33,207 nucleotides of DNA, taken from positions 1 through 33,207 of the forward strand of contig CAIQNQ010000289.1 in the NCBI GenBank assembly GCA_903873165.1, written 5' to 3'. Under the pieces are notes generated by a model that was given only the letters and a program-made list of their open reading frames with translations, did no database searches and was not told the origin of the DNA. Both the position numbers and the translations under genes were made by a program. Numbering within the stretch: the first letter of the stretch is position 1; every line of letters starts with the position of its first letter. The stretch is from an uncultured Methylococcaceae bacterium (GTDB taxonomy: Bacteria; Pseudomonadota; Gammaproteobacteria; Methylococcales; Methylomonadaceae). Of the stretch, positions 19,306 through 29,456 are shown in pieces.

Positions 19306-19333
19306 ACTTCGTATAATGTATATTATGTTAAAT
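19306..19333 (+). promoter_or_regulatory. dif: dif site (XerCD chromosome dimer resolution site)
   Basis: ACTTCGTATAA|TGTATA|TTATGTTAAAT; positions 8-28 are identical to recalled E. coli dif (GGTGCGCATAATGTATATTATGTTAAAT), 24/28 overall; intergenic. Confidence 0.93.
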
Positions 19334-19378
19334 TGTAATCATACATCTTATGGATTGATACCTAAAATGTCCATAGTT

Positions 19379-20821
19379 CTATGTATTAAACTGCTCTGGA
19401 AAATTCCAAGCCCTATTTTTTAAGATTAAAGCGGCATCGTGCAAGGATTCAGATAATGTGGGACGCGCGTGTATAGTTCTAGCAATGTCTTCACTACTCG
19501 CAGAAAACTCCAACGCTAAAACCGCTTCAGCAATTAACTCAGATGCATGGTTACCAATAATATGGATGCCCAAAATTTTATCTGTGTAAGCATGGGCAAT
19601 TATTTTTACAACACCTTCACGCTTATCGACCGCTATGGCCCGAATGTTTGAATTAAGTGGATAACTTGCAATATTTATGGGTTCACCTGTGGAACGTAAG
19701 GCTTGTTCAGTTTGGCCTACCCAAGCAATTTCTGGCTCTGTATAAATGACACTGGGTAAAATTTCATAATTAATGGGATTATTAATACCAGCAATAAAGT
19801 CGGCTACGAAGACGCCTTCTTCAATGCCTTTATGAGCCAGCATAGGCCCCAGCAACGTTAAATCACCAACGGCATAAACGCCCGGTAAATTGGTTCGACA
19901 ATTATTATCAACATAAACATAACCATCTTGGTCTAATAATAGATTGGCTTCAGGTGCTGCTAAGTTAGCCGTATTAGGTCTAGTACCGCAGGCAACAATC
20001 ATTTTATCTACCTTTAAGGTATGAGTCCCTTCTTGGTCTTGATATTCTATATTAATGTATTTATTGCCTTTTTTAGCAGAAATAACTCTAGCGCCTAGGC
20101 GTAGATCAAGACCTTGGTTTTGGAATGTACTGAAGGCTATACCAGATATTTCATGATCAAGTACCGATAAAAAGTTCTCTTGTGCTTCTAATAATATAGT
20201 TTCAGCACCTAAACGACTCCAAATGTTGGCTAACTCTAAACCCATGACTCCCGCGCCAATAATAGCCAATTTTTTCGGGACTTGGTTTATATTTAAAGCG
20301 GCTTTAGCATCAAAGATAAATTCATTATCAATGTAGATGTTAGGCAAAGTAATAGATTCTGAACCTGATGCTAAGATGATGTATTTAGCATTAATAACAG
20401 ATTTTAAACCCGTATTATCGGCAATCAGCTCTACTTGTTGCGAGCTTAATAAACGGGCTTTGGCATGAATGTGATCAATATTATGCTTGTTAAATAAATC
20501 GATCATTTTATCGCCAATTTCTGCAAGAATTTTATCTTTTCTGTGCAGCATGACTGACATATCTAAAATAATATCATTGGCTAAAATACCGTGTTGAGCA
20601 AACTCATGAATGAGGCTATGATATTTTTTAGCCGATTCTAATAAGGCCATTGTCCCAATACTGCCCGTATTAAGATGCGTGTCTTTATTATTGGCATCTT
20701 GGCGATTATTAATACAAGCTGTATTTAAACCTAACTGTGCACAGCGTACAGCGCAAGCGAAACCCGCAGGGCCAGTCCCGACGACAATAACATCATAATA
20801 ATCTTTGCTTATAGTAGGCAT
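19379..20821 (-). CDS. Dihydrolipoyl dehydrogenase (E3) homologue lacking the catalytic residues; putative pseudoenzyme
   Basis: 480 aa pyridine nucleotide-disulfide oxidoreductase fold (VIVVGTGPAGF, IIGAGVMGLELANIWSRLGAE, VYAVGDLTLLGPMLAHKGIEEGV). The canonical GGTCLNVGCIPSKALL reads KDTHLNTGSIGTMALL, and HAHPTLSE reads HARPTLSE. Confidence 0.88.
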   Translation of the reverse strand: MPTISKDYYDVIVVGTGPAGFACAVRCAQLGLNTACINNRQDANNKDTHLNTGSIGTMALLESAKKYHSLIHEFAQHGILANDIILDMSVMLHRKDKILAEIGDKMIDLFNKHNIDHIHAKARLLSSQQVELIADNTGLKSVINAKYIILASGSESITLPNIYIDNEFIFDAKAALNINQVPKKLAIIGAGVMGLELANIWSRLGAETILLEAQENFLSVLDHEISGIAFSTFQNQGLDLRLGARVISAKKGNKYINIEYQDQEGTHTLKVDKMIVACGTRPNTANLAAPEANLLLDQDGYVYVDNNCRTNLPGVYAVGDLTLLGPMLAHKGIEEGVFVADFIAGINNPINYEILPSVIYTEPEIAWVGQTEQALRSTGEPINIASYPLNSNIRAIAVDKREGVVKIIAHAYTDKILGIHIIGNHASELIAEAVLALEFSASSEDIARTIHARPTLSESLHDAALILKNRAWNFPEQFNT

Positions 20822-20825
20822 AATT

Positions 20826-22067
20826 TTAAATATTTAATAAAAGATGAGCCGGAGATTCTAAACATTCTTTGATGGTGACTAAAAACTGTACGGCTTCACG
20901 CCCGTCAACTAAGCGATGATCATAAGAAAGCGCAAGATACATGATGGGCCTAATAACAATTTGACCATTTTCTACAACTGGACGTTCTTTAATAGCATGC
21001 ATGCCTAAGATTGCACATTGCGGTGGATTTAAAATGGGAGTTGACAGCATAGAGCCAAACACACCGCCATTGGTAATGGTAAAAGTGCCGCCCTTTAAAT
21101 CATCATAAGATAAGGTACCTGCCCTCGCCTTTTCACCATAAGAAGCAATGGTTTTTTCGATACCCGCAAAGTCCAATTGATCCGCATCATGTAACACCGG
21201 AACAATTAAACCGCGCGGTGTACTCACGGCAATGCCTAAATCGTAATAACCGTGATAAATGATATCACTACCATCTATAGAGGCGTTAATCGCAGGGAAA
21301 TGCTTTAACGCTTCAATGGAGGCTTTAACAAAGAACGACATAAAACCCAGTTTGACGGCATGTTTTTTCTCAAAGCGATCTTTATATTGATTGCGTAAAT
21401 CAATCACGCTTTGCATATTAACCTCATTAAAAGTGGTTAACATAGCCGCATTTTGCTGAGCTTGCAACAATCTTTCTGCAACCTTTGCTCTTAAACGCGT
21501 CATTGCCACTCTTTGTTCTGGGCGTATACTGACAGATTCTGGAGCTTGCTGATTAATTTCAGGTTTTGAGCTAAGCGTTGCAGTTTGAGGTTTTTCGGTA
21601 ACTGTTGGAGCCACGTGTACAGTGGCGGTAGTGGATTTATTAAGATGCTCTAACACATCAGATTTGGTTAATCGACCACTTTTACCCGTGCCAATAATTT
21701 CATTTGGATTCAATGAATTCTCATGAATTAAGCGACGCACTGAAGGACTTAGAGGGATATCTTCTTCATTATTGATAGGTGATTGAGTGGATTTTTCAAT
21801 TGGCTCAACAGGCGTGCTTTCTTCAGCCGATTGAAGTTTTAAAATAGCTAAAACCTCTCCTGCTGTCACAATAGCACCATTTTCTTTTAATATTTGGCCT
21901 AATATTCCAGATTCTGGAGCCGTTACTTCCAAAACTACTTTATCAGTTTCAAGATCGACCAAATTTTCATTTTTGTTAACAAAGTCCCCTGGTTTTTTTT
22001 GCCAATTTATTAGGGTGGCATCAGATACTGATTCAGGTAATTGGGGTACTACAACTTCGATGCTCAT
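20826..22067 (-). CDS. sucB: 2-oxoglutarate dehydrogenase E2, dihydrolipoyllysine-residue succinyltransferase
   Basis: Lipoyl motif [10 protein letters not shown], peripheral subunit-binding domain [10 protein letters not shown], catalytic [14 protein letters not shown]. Confidence 0.95.
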   Translation of the reverse strand: MSIEVVVPQLPESVSDATLINWQKKPGDFVNKNENLVDLETDKVVLEVTAPESGILGQILKENGAIVTAGEVLAILKLQSAEESTPVEPIEKSTQSPINNEEDIPLSPSVRRLIHENSLNPNEIIGTGKSGRLTKSDVLEHLNKSTTATVHVAPTVTEKPQTATLSSKPEINQQAPESVSIRPEQRVAMTRLRAKVAERLLQAQQNAAMLTTFNEVNMQSVIDLRNQYKDRFEKKHAVKLGFMSFFVKASIEALKHFPAINASIDGSDIIYHGYYDLGIAVSTPRGLIVPVLHDADQLDFAGIEKTIASYGEKARAGTLSYDDLKGGTFTITNGGVFGSMLSTPILNPPQCAILGMHAIKERPVVENGQIVIRPIMYLALSYDHRLVDGREAVQFLVTIKECLESPAHLLLNI

Positions 22068-22068
22068 A

Positions 22069-24897
22069 TTAATTTCCTAAGGTATTGCCGTATAAAGCCG
22101 AATGCACGACTGCTTTTTGTTGTTCTATATGAACGTGAAACTTTCCAACTGCAGGTGCAGCAGACGCATCACGACCCGCATAAGTCACTGGGATATGTGG
22201 CTGGACATGATCGGTAAAGTGATGTTTCGATTGATACCAAGCACCTTGGTTTTTAGGTTCTTCTTGACACCAAATAAACTCTTTTAGTTTGGGATACTTT
22301 GCTAATTCTATTTTAAGTAATTTTTCTGGAAAAGGATAAAGTTGCTCTAATCTGGCTATAGCAACATGCTCTAACTTATCTTGGTCACGCGCTTCTAGCA
22401 AATCATAATAAACCTTGCCCGCACATAAAATAAACCGCGTAATTTTCTTCGGATTGACTTTGTTTTGCTCGCCAATAATGCTTTGGAAATGCCCAGTGGT
22501 CAAATCTTCTAAAGAGGATACCGCTAATTTATGTCTTAACAAGCTTTTAGGACTCATTATGACGAGTGGTTTTCGATAAGGGCGAATTATTTGCCGACGC
22601 AGTAAATGGAAAATTTGAGCCGGAGTGGTTGGGTTACACACCTGAATATTATTGTCTGCACAGAGTTGTAAATATCGCTCTAATCTTGCTGACGAATGCT
22701 CTGGCCCCTGCCCTTCATAACCATGCGGTAGCAACATGACTAAACCACAGAGTCGCCCCCATTTAGTTTCACCAGAACTAATAAATTGATCAATAACAAC
22801 TTGTGCGCCATTAGCAAAATCACCAAATTGCGCTTCCCAAATGACCAGTGAATTAGGGGTTGTGGTGCTATAACCATATTCAAAGCCTAATACGCCTGCC
22901 TCTGATAATAAAGAGTCGAATATAAGCGCACTGCCCTGTTCATTATCTAAGTGTTTTAAGGGGGTATAAGTTTTATTGTTGATTTGGTTATGTAACACCG
23001 CATGACGATGCACAAAAGTACCCCGCCCCACATCTTGACCCGTAATTCTAATCGAATGTTTCTCTAAGAGTAAACTCGCATAGGCCAAGTTTTCAGCAAA
23101 TCCCCAATCTAATGGCAAGGCGCCTGCCGCCATTTTGCGACGATTCTCCATGACCTTCGCAACTCTAGGGTGTAATTCAAACCCAGTCGGAAGCCTTTGC
23201 ATTCTATCATTACAGAACCGCAAATAATCTAAAGAGATAGCCGTATTAGCGGGAGTATCCCAAGTAGAGTTTAAGAACTTAAACCATTGGTTAGTATAAG
23301 AGTACTCAGGGTTTTTTGAGATAGGTCGAGAAACCACTTCACCCGCTTCTAAGAGCTTTTGATAGTCTTGTTCCATCCTAAGAGCGGCTTCATTAGTTAG
23401 CAACTTTTCATTAATTAATTTTTCAGCATAAATTTTTCGAGTCGTTTTATGCTTACGGATTTTTTTATACATTAAAGGCTGAGTTGTAGCGGGTTCATCA
23501 GCTTCATTATGTCCTAAGCGTCGGTAACAAATAAGATCAATAACCACATCTTTGTTAAAGGTCATTCGATAATCTAAAGCCAATTTGGTTACAAAAATAA
23601 CCGCTTCAGGATCGTCACCATTCACATGAAATACCGGAGCCTGAATCATACTCGCCACATCAGTACAATATAATGTTGATCGCGCATCTAAAGGATTACT
23701 CGTCGTAAAGCCGATTTGATTATTAATGACGATATGTATGGTGCCACCGGTATAAAAAGCACGAGTCTGAGACATATTAAGTGTCTCCATGACAATACCT
23801 TGCCCTGAAAAAGCTGCATCACCATGTATTAAAACCGGGATAACAGTACTGATGCCCGTCTCTCCTGCCCTGTCTTGCCTTGCTCGAACTGAACCCTCTA
23901 CCACAGGGTTAATAATTTCTAAATGTGAAGGGTTAAAAGCAAGTGTTACATGCACAGGGCCACTTGGAGTATGTAGATTAGAAGAAAATCCCATGTGATA
24001 CTTAACATCGCCAGATTTTGCGCCAGGCAATAATGATGAGGTGCCTTCAAACTCATCAAACAAATTAGCTGGACTTTTACCTAGAATATTAACCAGAACA
24101 TTTAAGCGACCACGATGTGCCATGCCAATAACGATTTCTTTAACGCCTTTTTGGCTAGCACTGAGTATTAATTCATCCAAAATAGGGATTAATGATTCGC
24201 CTCCTTCCAGTGAAAAACGTTTTTGTCCGACAAAGCGATGATGTAAATGGGTTTCAATCCCCTCAGCCGCAGTTAATAATTTAAGTATTTCAAGTTTTTG
24301 ATCTGACGTTAAGGAGAGACTTGATTTGGATGTTTCTAGGCGATTGATTAACCAACGTCGATTTTGCGTATCAACAATATGCATAAATTCAGAGCCAATA
24401 CTTGCACAGTAAATAGCTCTTAAATTTTCAATAATATTGCGTAAGGGTAAGCGATCTACGCCGCCTTGAATGGCGCCTGTATCGAACAAGGTGTCCATGT
24501 CTAATTCAGTTAAACCATAATAAGACGGATCCATATCTGAAGTAGGCTGCGTACTTTTTCCTAGTGGATTACTATTAGCCATTTGATGACCACGCACCCG
24601 ATAATGATTGATAAGTCGGGATACGGCGGCTTGTTTCTTAACGCTTTCTTCAGTAAATCCTTGTAACTGAGCTATGCGACGATGTGACTGAGTGGCTAAA
24701 TCAGCGAATCTCTCAACAACAGGGCTATGCGGTGTTTCATAAGCAATGCCGTGCTGGATTTCTTTAAAATGTTTTTGCCAACTCATTTCAACTGATTCAG
24801 GATCTTCCAGATAACGTTCATAAAGGCCTTCTATATAGGCAGCATTACTTCCTTGCAAGGATGATGAATCTTGAAAAATTTTTATCAGGTTACTCAT
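22069..24897 (-). CDS. sucA: 2-oxoglutarate dehydrogenase E1 component
   Basis: 942 aa; [62 protein letters not shown]. Confidence 0.97.
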   Translation of the reverse strand: MSNLIKIFQDSSSLQGSNAAYIEGLYERYLEDPESVEMSWQKHFKEIQHGIAYETPHSPVVERFADLATQSHRRIAQLQGFTEESVKKQAAVSRLINHYRVRGHQMANSNPLGKSTQPTSDMDPSYYGLTELDMDTLFDTGAIQGGVDRLPLRNIIENLRAIYCASIGSEFMHIVDTQNRRWLINRLETSKSSLSLTSDQKLEILKLLTAAEGIETHLHHRFVGQKRFSLEGGESLIPILDELILSASQKGVKEIVIGMAHRGRLNVLVNILGKSPANLFDEFEGTSSLLPGAKSGDVKYHMGFSSNLHTPSGPVHVTLAFNPSHLEIINPVVEGSVRARQDRAGETGISTVIPVLIHGDAAFSGQGIVMETLNMSQTRAFYTGGTIHIVINNQIGFTTSNPLDARSTLYCTDVASMIQAPVFHVNGDDPEAVIFVTKLALDYRMTFNKDVVIDLICYRRLGHNEADEPATTQPLMYKKIRKHKTTRKIYAEKLINEKLLTNEAALRMEQDYQKLLEAGEVVSRPISKNPEYSYTNQWFKFLNSTWDTPANTAISLDYLRFCNDRMQRLPTGFELHPRVAKVMENRRKMAAGALPLDWGFAENLAYASLLLEKHSIRITGQDVGRGTFVHRHAVLHNQINNKTYTPLKHLDNEQGSALIFDSLLSEAGVLGFEYGYSTTTPNSLVIWEAQFGDFANGAQVVIDQFISSGETKWGRLCGLVMLLPHGYEGQGPEHSSARLERYLQLCADNNIQVCNPTTPAQIFHLLRRQIIRPYRKPLVIMSPKSLLRHKLAVSSLEDLTTGHFQSIIGEQNKVNPKKITRFILCAGKVYYDLLEARDQDKLEHVAIARLEQLYPFPEKLLKIELAKYPKLKEFIWCQEEPKNQGAWYQSKHHFTDHVQPHIPVTYAGRDASAAPAVGKFHVHIEQQKAVVHSALYGNTLGN
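22706..22713 (-). promoter_or_regulatory. KOPS-like octamer (right of dif, pointing to dif)
   Basis: CCCTGCCC on + = GGGCAGGG on -. Confidence 0.5.
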
Positions 24898-25130
24898 TAT
24901 TACTTTCCAATCAAATCTGAAGCGAATTAGTTACTAAAGTGAATTTATTATTTAAATACGTTTTATAGTTAATGAAAAAACAATCACGCCAAGATTGATA
25001 ATTTCGGCAATAAATAAAATATTTTTAATAGAATAAGCAGGTACACGCATTTTTACAAGTGATTAAACATGTTGTGTTATAAAATACTCCAAAATACAAC
25101 TATGAAAGTTGTTTTATCTTTTGCATAGAC

Positions 25131-25144
25131 ATAACAATTGTTAT
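25131..25144. promoter_or_regulatory. 14-bp perfect palindrome ATAACAATTGTTAT upstream of adk (possible operator)
   Basis: Self-complementary; ends 43 nt before the adk ATG. A related interrupted dyad ACAACT-N5-AGTTGT lies at 25096-25112. Confidence 0.4.
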
Positions 25145-25166
25145 TAAGTGCCAGCCAAACTATTAG

Positions 25167-25826
<660 letters not shown>

Positions 25827-25854
25827 TATCCACATTTTATATACAAGTATTGTT

Positions 25855-25877
25855 AGAGACTTCGTCTCTATATTTTT
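25855..25877 (+). terminator. Rho-independent terminator after adk
   Basis: AGAGAC-TTC-GTCTCT followed by ATATTTTTT. Confidence 0.7.
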
Positions 25878-25896
25878 TAATTAGGAACACTAATCA

Positions 25897-26919
25897 ATGA
25901 ATAAAGTTTATAACGTTGCCGTCGTAGGCGCAACGGGTGCAGTAGGTGAAGCTATGCTGTCGATATTAGAAGAGCGTAATTTTCCTGTGGGTGAGGTTTA
26001 TGCCTTAGCCAGTAGCAATTCAGTGGGTAAACGGATTCCATTTAAAGAGGGCTATTTAAAAGTTCAAGATTTAGCAACTTTTGATTTTTCTCAAGCGCAG
26101 ATTGGTTTATTCTCGCCTGGTGCGTCTATTTCAGAGATTTATGCTCCAATTGCGGCAGCAGCAGGTTGTGTGGTTATAGATAACACCTCACAATTTAGAT
26201 ACGACGCTGATATTCCTTTAATTGTACCTGAGGTGAACCCAGAAAAAGTAGCTGATTATGTTAACAGAGGCATTATTGCTAATCCTAATTGTTCAACTAT
26301 TCAAATGTTAGTCGCTCTAAAACCCATTTATGACGCTGTAGGTATTAGTCGTATTAACGTGAGCACCTATCAAGCCGTCTCTGGAACGGGTAAAGAAGCT
26401 ATTGAAGAATTAGGTAAACAAACACTCAATTTATTAAACTTACAAGCTATTACGCCTAAAGTTTATCCTAAACAAATTGCTTTTAACGTCTTGCCACAAA
26501 TTGACGTATTTATGGATAATGGCTATACCAAAGAAGAAATGAAAATGGTATGGGAAACGCAAAAAATATTAGGAGATGATAGTGTTATGGTCAATGCAAC
26601 CGCTGTGCGTGTACCCGTTTTCTATGGTCACTCTGAAGCAGTACATATTGAAACAGTCAATAAAATTAGCGCAGAAAAAGTTAAAGAATTATTAAGTAAT
26701 GCACCAGGTGTTACTGTTATTGATGAGCGTGTTGATGGCGGTTATCCAACTGCAGTAACTGATTCTTCTGGTAACGATAATGTTTTCGTTGGTCGTATAA
26801 GAGAAGATATTTCACATCCACAAGGTATTGATTTATGGGTTGTGGGTGATAATGTCAGAAAAGGTGCGGCTCTTAATAGTGTACAAATTGCTGAGATTTT
26901 GATAAGAGACTATATTTAG
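25897..26919 (+). CDS. asd: Aspartate-semialdehyde dehydrogenase
   Basis: 340 aa; VAVVGATGAVGEAML, active-site NPNCSTIQM, SGTGKEAIEEL. Confidence 0.96.
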   Translation: MNKVYNVAVVGATGAVGEAMLSILEERNFPVGEVYALASSNSVGKRIPFKEGYLKVQDLATFDFSQAQIGLFSPGASISEIYAPIAAAAGCVVIDNTSQFRYDADIPLIVPEVNPEKVADYVNRGIIANPNCSTIQMLVALKPIYDAVGISRINVSTYQAVSGTGKEAIEELGKQTLNLLNLQAITPKVYPKQIAFNVLPQIDVFMDNGYTKEEMKMVWETQKILGDDSVMVNATAVRVPVFYGHSEAVHIETVNKISAEKVKELLSNAPGVTVIDERVDGGYPTAVTDSSGNDNVFVGRIREDISHPQGIDLWVVGDNVRKGAALNSVQIAEILIRDYI

Positions 26920-26931
26920 TTTTTCATAAGG

Positions 26932-26957
26932 GTCTCTTGTTTTGCCAAGAGACTTTT
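26932..26957 (+). terminator. Rho-independent terminator after asd
   Basis: GTCTCTTG-TTTTGC-CAAGAGAC followed by TTTT. Confidence 0.8.
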
Positions 26958-27077
26958 GCTTGGTTTGGTATGTAATTATTCAGACATATTGATAACCACT
27001 GATAAGAATCTTAGTTCTCGGACAGCCTCCTAGTGAGTGAGGTTGTTGATCGCTTGATAGCAGGTGAAAACAAAATA

Positions 27078-27116
27078 AAGGTATGGCGTGAATACAGGGG
27101 AATAAGCCAATACCTT
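27078..27116 (-). terminator. Probable terminator of the HI0933-like gene
   Basis: Minus-strand AAGGTATTGGC...GCCATACCTT hairpin (one bulge), followed on minus by TTATTTTGTTTTC. Confidence 0.55.
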
Positions 27117-27132
27117 AATCCTTGAATAACCA

Positions 27133-28311
27133 TCACACATACTGCCCAGCACACCAGCCGGAAGACCAAGCCCACTGAAAGTTATAGCCGCCCAGCCAAC
27201 CGCTAACATCGACGACTTCTCCAATAAAATACAATCTTGGCTGGGCGTTACTTTCCATGGTTTTAGATGACAGGACGTCACAATCAACACCTCCCAAAGT
27301 GACCTCAGCGGTTCTATAGCCTTCTGTGCCATTAGGCTTTATAGTCCATTCATGTAATTGCTGCGCTACGGTATTGATATGCTGATCAGATAAATTTGCG
27401 ATGGATATATTGAGTAGTGTTTCTGGGAGCAAACAGCTGACTAAGCGTTTAGGCAAATGTTCATCTAAAACGGTTTTTAAAAAGCATTTTTCGGCTTGTA
27501 AGCGCAGAGTTTTTAATACACTATTCAATTCCATACTAGGCAATAAATCAATTACAACTGCTTCTCCGGTTAACCAGTAGGATGATATTTGTAATACCGC
27601 TGGCCCACTTAAGCCTCGATGCGTAAATAATAGGTTTTCGGTAAATTGTTGGCGGGCATTACTCAGTGTGCATTTCACAGCAATACCAGATAAATCAGCA
27701 AACTTTTCTTTGTCGGTAGGTTGTAAGGTAAAAGGCACCAAACCCGCTCGGGTTTTATGAACTGGAACTTTAAACTGCTCAGCGATTTTATAGCCAAATG
27801 GCGTTGCACCCATTTTAGGGATAGATAGCCCACCGGTTGCCACCACTAGTGAGGTACAAGTGATATCACCTTGAGTTGTTTTAAGCACATATTTTTCCGC
27901 CTTAAAGACTATCTCAGTTATTGCACAGGATAATTTAATTGGCACATCAAAACGATTACACTCATTCAGCAGCATATTTAATATATCTTTAGCACTGTCA
28001 TTACAAAATAACTGACCATGCTCTCGCTCATGATAAGGAATCTGATAGCGAGTGATTAACTCTATAAAATCCCATTGGGTATAGCGACTTAAAGCTGATT
28101 TACAAAAATGAATATTGTTTGAAAGGTAATTACTGGCATCGACGGAGTAATTAGTAAAATTACAACGCCCGCCGCCGGACATTAATATTTTCTTGCCGGC
28201 TTTATTCGCATGATCCAATACTAAAGTTTTACGCCCCCGCTTGCCCGCTTCTATACCGCACATTAAACCTGAAGCACCCGCGCCTATAATCACGACATCA
28301 ACTTCTACCAT
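27133..28311 (-). CDS. HI0933-like (YhiN/BaiN family) NAD(P)/FAD-dependent oxidoreductase
   Basis: VDVVIIGAGASGLMCGIEAGKRG...AGKKILMSGGGRCNFTN, C-terminal GGYNFQWAWSSGWCAG. Confidence 0.92.
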   Translation of the reverse strand: MVEVDVVIIGAGASGLMCGIEAGKRGRKTLVLDHANKAGKKILMSGGGRCNFTNYSVDASNYLSNNIHFCKSALSRYTQWDFIELITRYQIPYHEREHGQLFCNDSAKDILNMLLNECNRFDVPIKLSCAITEIVFKAEKYVLKTTQGDITCTSLVVATGGLSIPKMGATPFGYKIAEQFKVPVHKTRAGLVPFTLQPTDKEKFADLSGIAVKCTLSNARQQFTENLLFTHRGLSGPAVLQISSYWLTGEAVVIDLLPSMELNSVLKTLRLQAEKCFLKTVLDEHLPKRLVSCLLPETLLNISIANLSDQHINTVAQQLHEWTIKPNGTEGYRTAEVTLGGVDCDVLSSKTMESNAQPRLYFIGEVVDVSGWLGGYNFQWAWSSGWCAGQYV

Positions 28312-28347
28312 GCTTAAATTAGCCAGCGGTAAGCGTGATTGTATTCA

Positions 28348-29403
28348 TTAGATTGTGGTTTGATCTAAATCCTGTAACCAATCGCGCCAGATTGACATTA
28401 GGATAGCCATTAAGGCTGGTCCTAAAAATAATCCCAACATACCACACGCTTCCATGCCGCCAAATATGCCTAATAGTGTCCATAAAAACGGCAATTTTAC
28501 TGCACCGCCTATCAAGGCAGGACGTACATAATTATCAGCAATCATGGTTAAAATCATGCCATAAGTAAATATTCCAGCGGCTTCCAGTGAATGACCTTGG
28601 GCAACTAAAACCAAGGCACAAGCACTAAATATTAATTTTGCCGCGAAGGGTATTAAAGCAAAAATACCCGTCAGTGCGCCTAAAATAGCAGGGTTATCTA
28701 AACCCACAAAAGCATACCCTGCCCCCATTAATAAACCTTTACCAATACCCACTACTAACATGCCATTAACTGTTGAGCGGACTGCAGAATTAGCATGTAA
28801 CGTATATTTATAACCTTTTTCGCCAAACACTTTGCGACTACTCGCAATAATCTGTTGACCCAATTTTTCACCATGTTGGTAAACAAATAATAAAGTCAGC
28901 AGAATAATTAAAAAGCCAAAGAAACGATGAATTAATTGATTAGCAAAATCTTTAGTAAAGTTAAAAATACTGCCACTGTCTATCCAATGCAATGAAGCTT
29001 TAGCGGCTTCTGCACTACCTAGTTGTTTTAACCAATATACCTTTGCAGTTGCTCCCACCCACGGTAAATTTTCTACCCATGCTGGGCAAGGGATACCCGT
29101 ACTTTGAGCATTACTAAAGATTTGACCTAATAACTGAGCTTCATCCACTAAGCGGCTTAAACCATAACCCACCGGCACAAAGATTAAGGCACCCATCAAC
29201 AAAGTGAGCCCTAAGGCTATCCAAGTCACTTTACCTTTTAATTCGGTCGCAGCCAATAAACGTTGATAAATAGGCCAAGTAGAAATAGCAAGTACCACTG
29301 CCCATACCAATAAATCGAGGTAACTATGTAAAACCCAAGCCCCTAATAAAAGTAAAATGAATCCACCGATAAAGCGGGCGCGACTTTGCATAGTATTGAT
29401 CAT
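28348..29403 (-). CDS. AI-2E family transporter (PerM/YdiK-like)
   Basis: 351-aa multi-TM protein; GMLVVGIGKGLLMGAGYAFVGLDNPAILGALTGIFALIPF, C-terminal GGMEACGMLGLFLGPALMAI. Confidence 0.85.
   Translation of the reverse strand: MINTMQSRARFIGGFILLLLGAWVLHSYLDLLVWAVVLAISTWPIYQRLLAATELKGKVTWIALGLTLLMGALIFVPVGYGLSRLVDEAQLLGQIFSNAQSTGIPCPAWVENLPWVGATAKVYWLKQLGSAEAAKASLHWIDSGSIFNFTKDFANQLIHRFFGFLIILLTLLFVYQHGEKLGQQIIASSRKVFGEKGYKYTLHANSAVRSTVNGMLVVGIGKGLLMGAGYAFVGLDNPAILGALTGIFALIPFAAKLIFSACALVLVAQGHSLEAAGIFTYGMILTMIADNYVRPALIGGAVKLPFLWTLLGIFGGMEACGMLGLFLGPALMAILMSIWRDWLQDLDQTTI
28717..28724 (-). promoter_or_regulatory. KOPS-like octamer (right of dif, pointing to dif)
   Basis: CCCTGCCC on + = GGGCAGGG on -. 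Confidence 0.5.
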
Positions 29404-29456
29404 ATTATTGATAGCGATTGGGTAAAACGTATTATTTTATTAAACCTTCGCGTCAA

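Noticed and set aside
19303-19336. loxP site
   Set aside because: Only the left arm and part of the spacer match; the right half is TTATGTTAAAT, the XerD arm, not TATACGAAGTTAT. dif explains the full 28 bp.
19341-19375. Weak dyad TATGGA...TCCATA downstream of the lpd-like gene
   Set aside because: Only 6 bp with a 15-nt loop and no U-tract; too weak to call a terminator.
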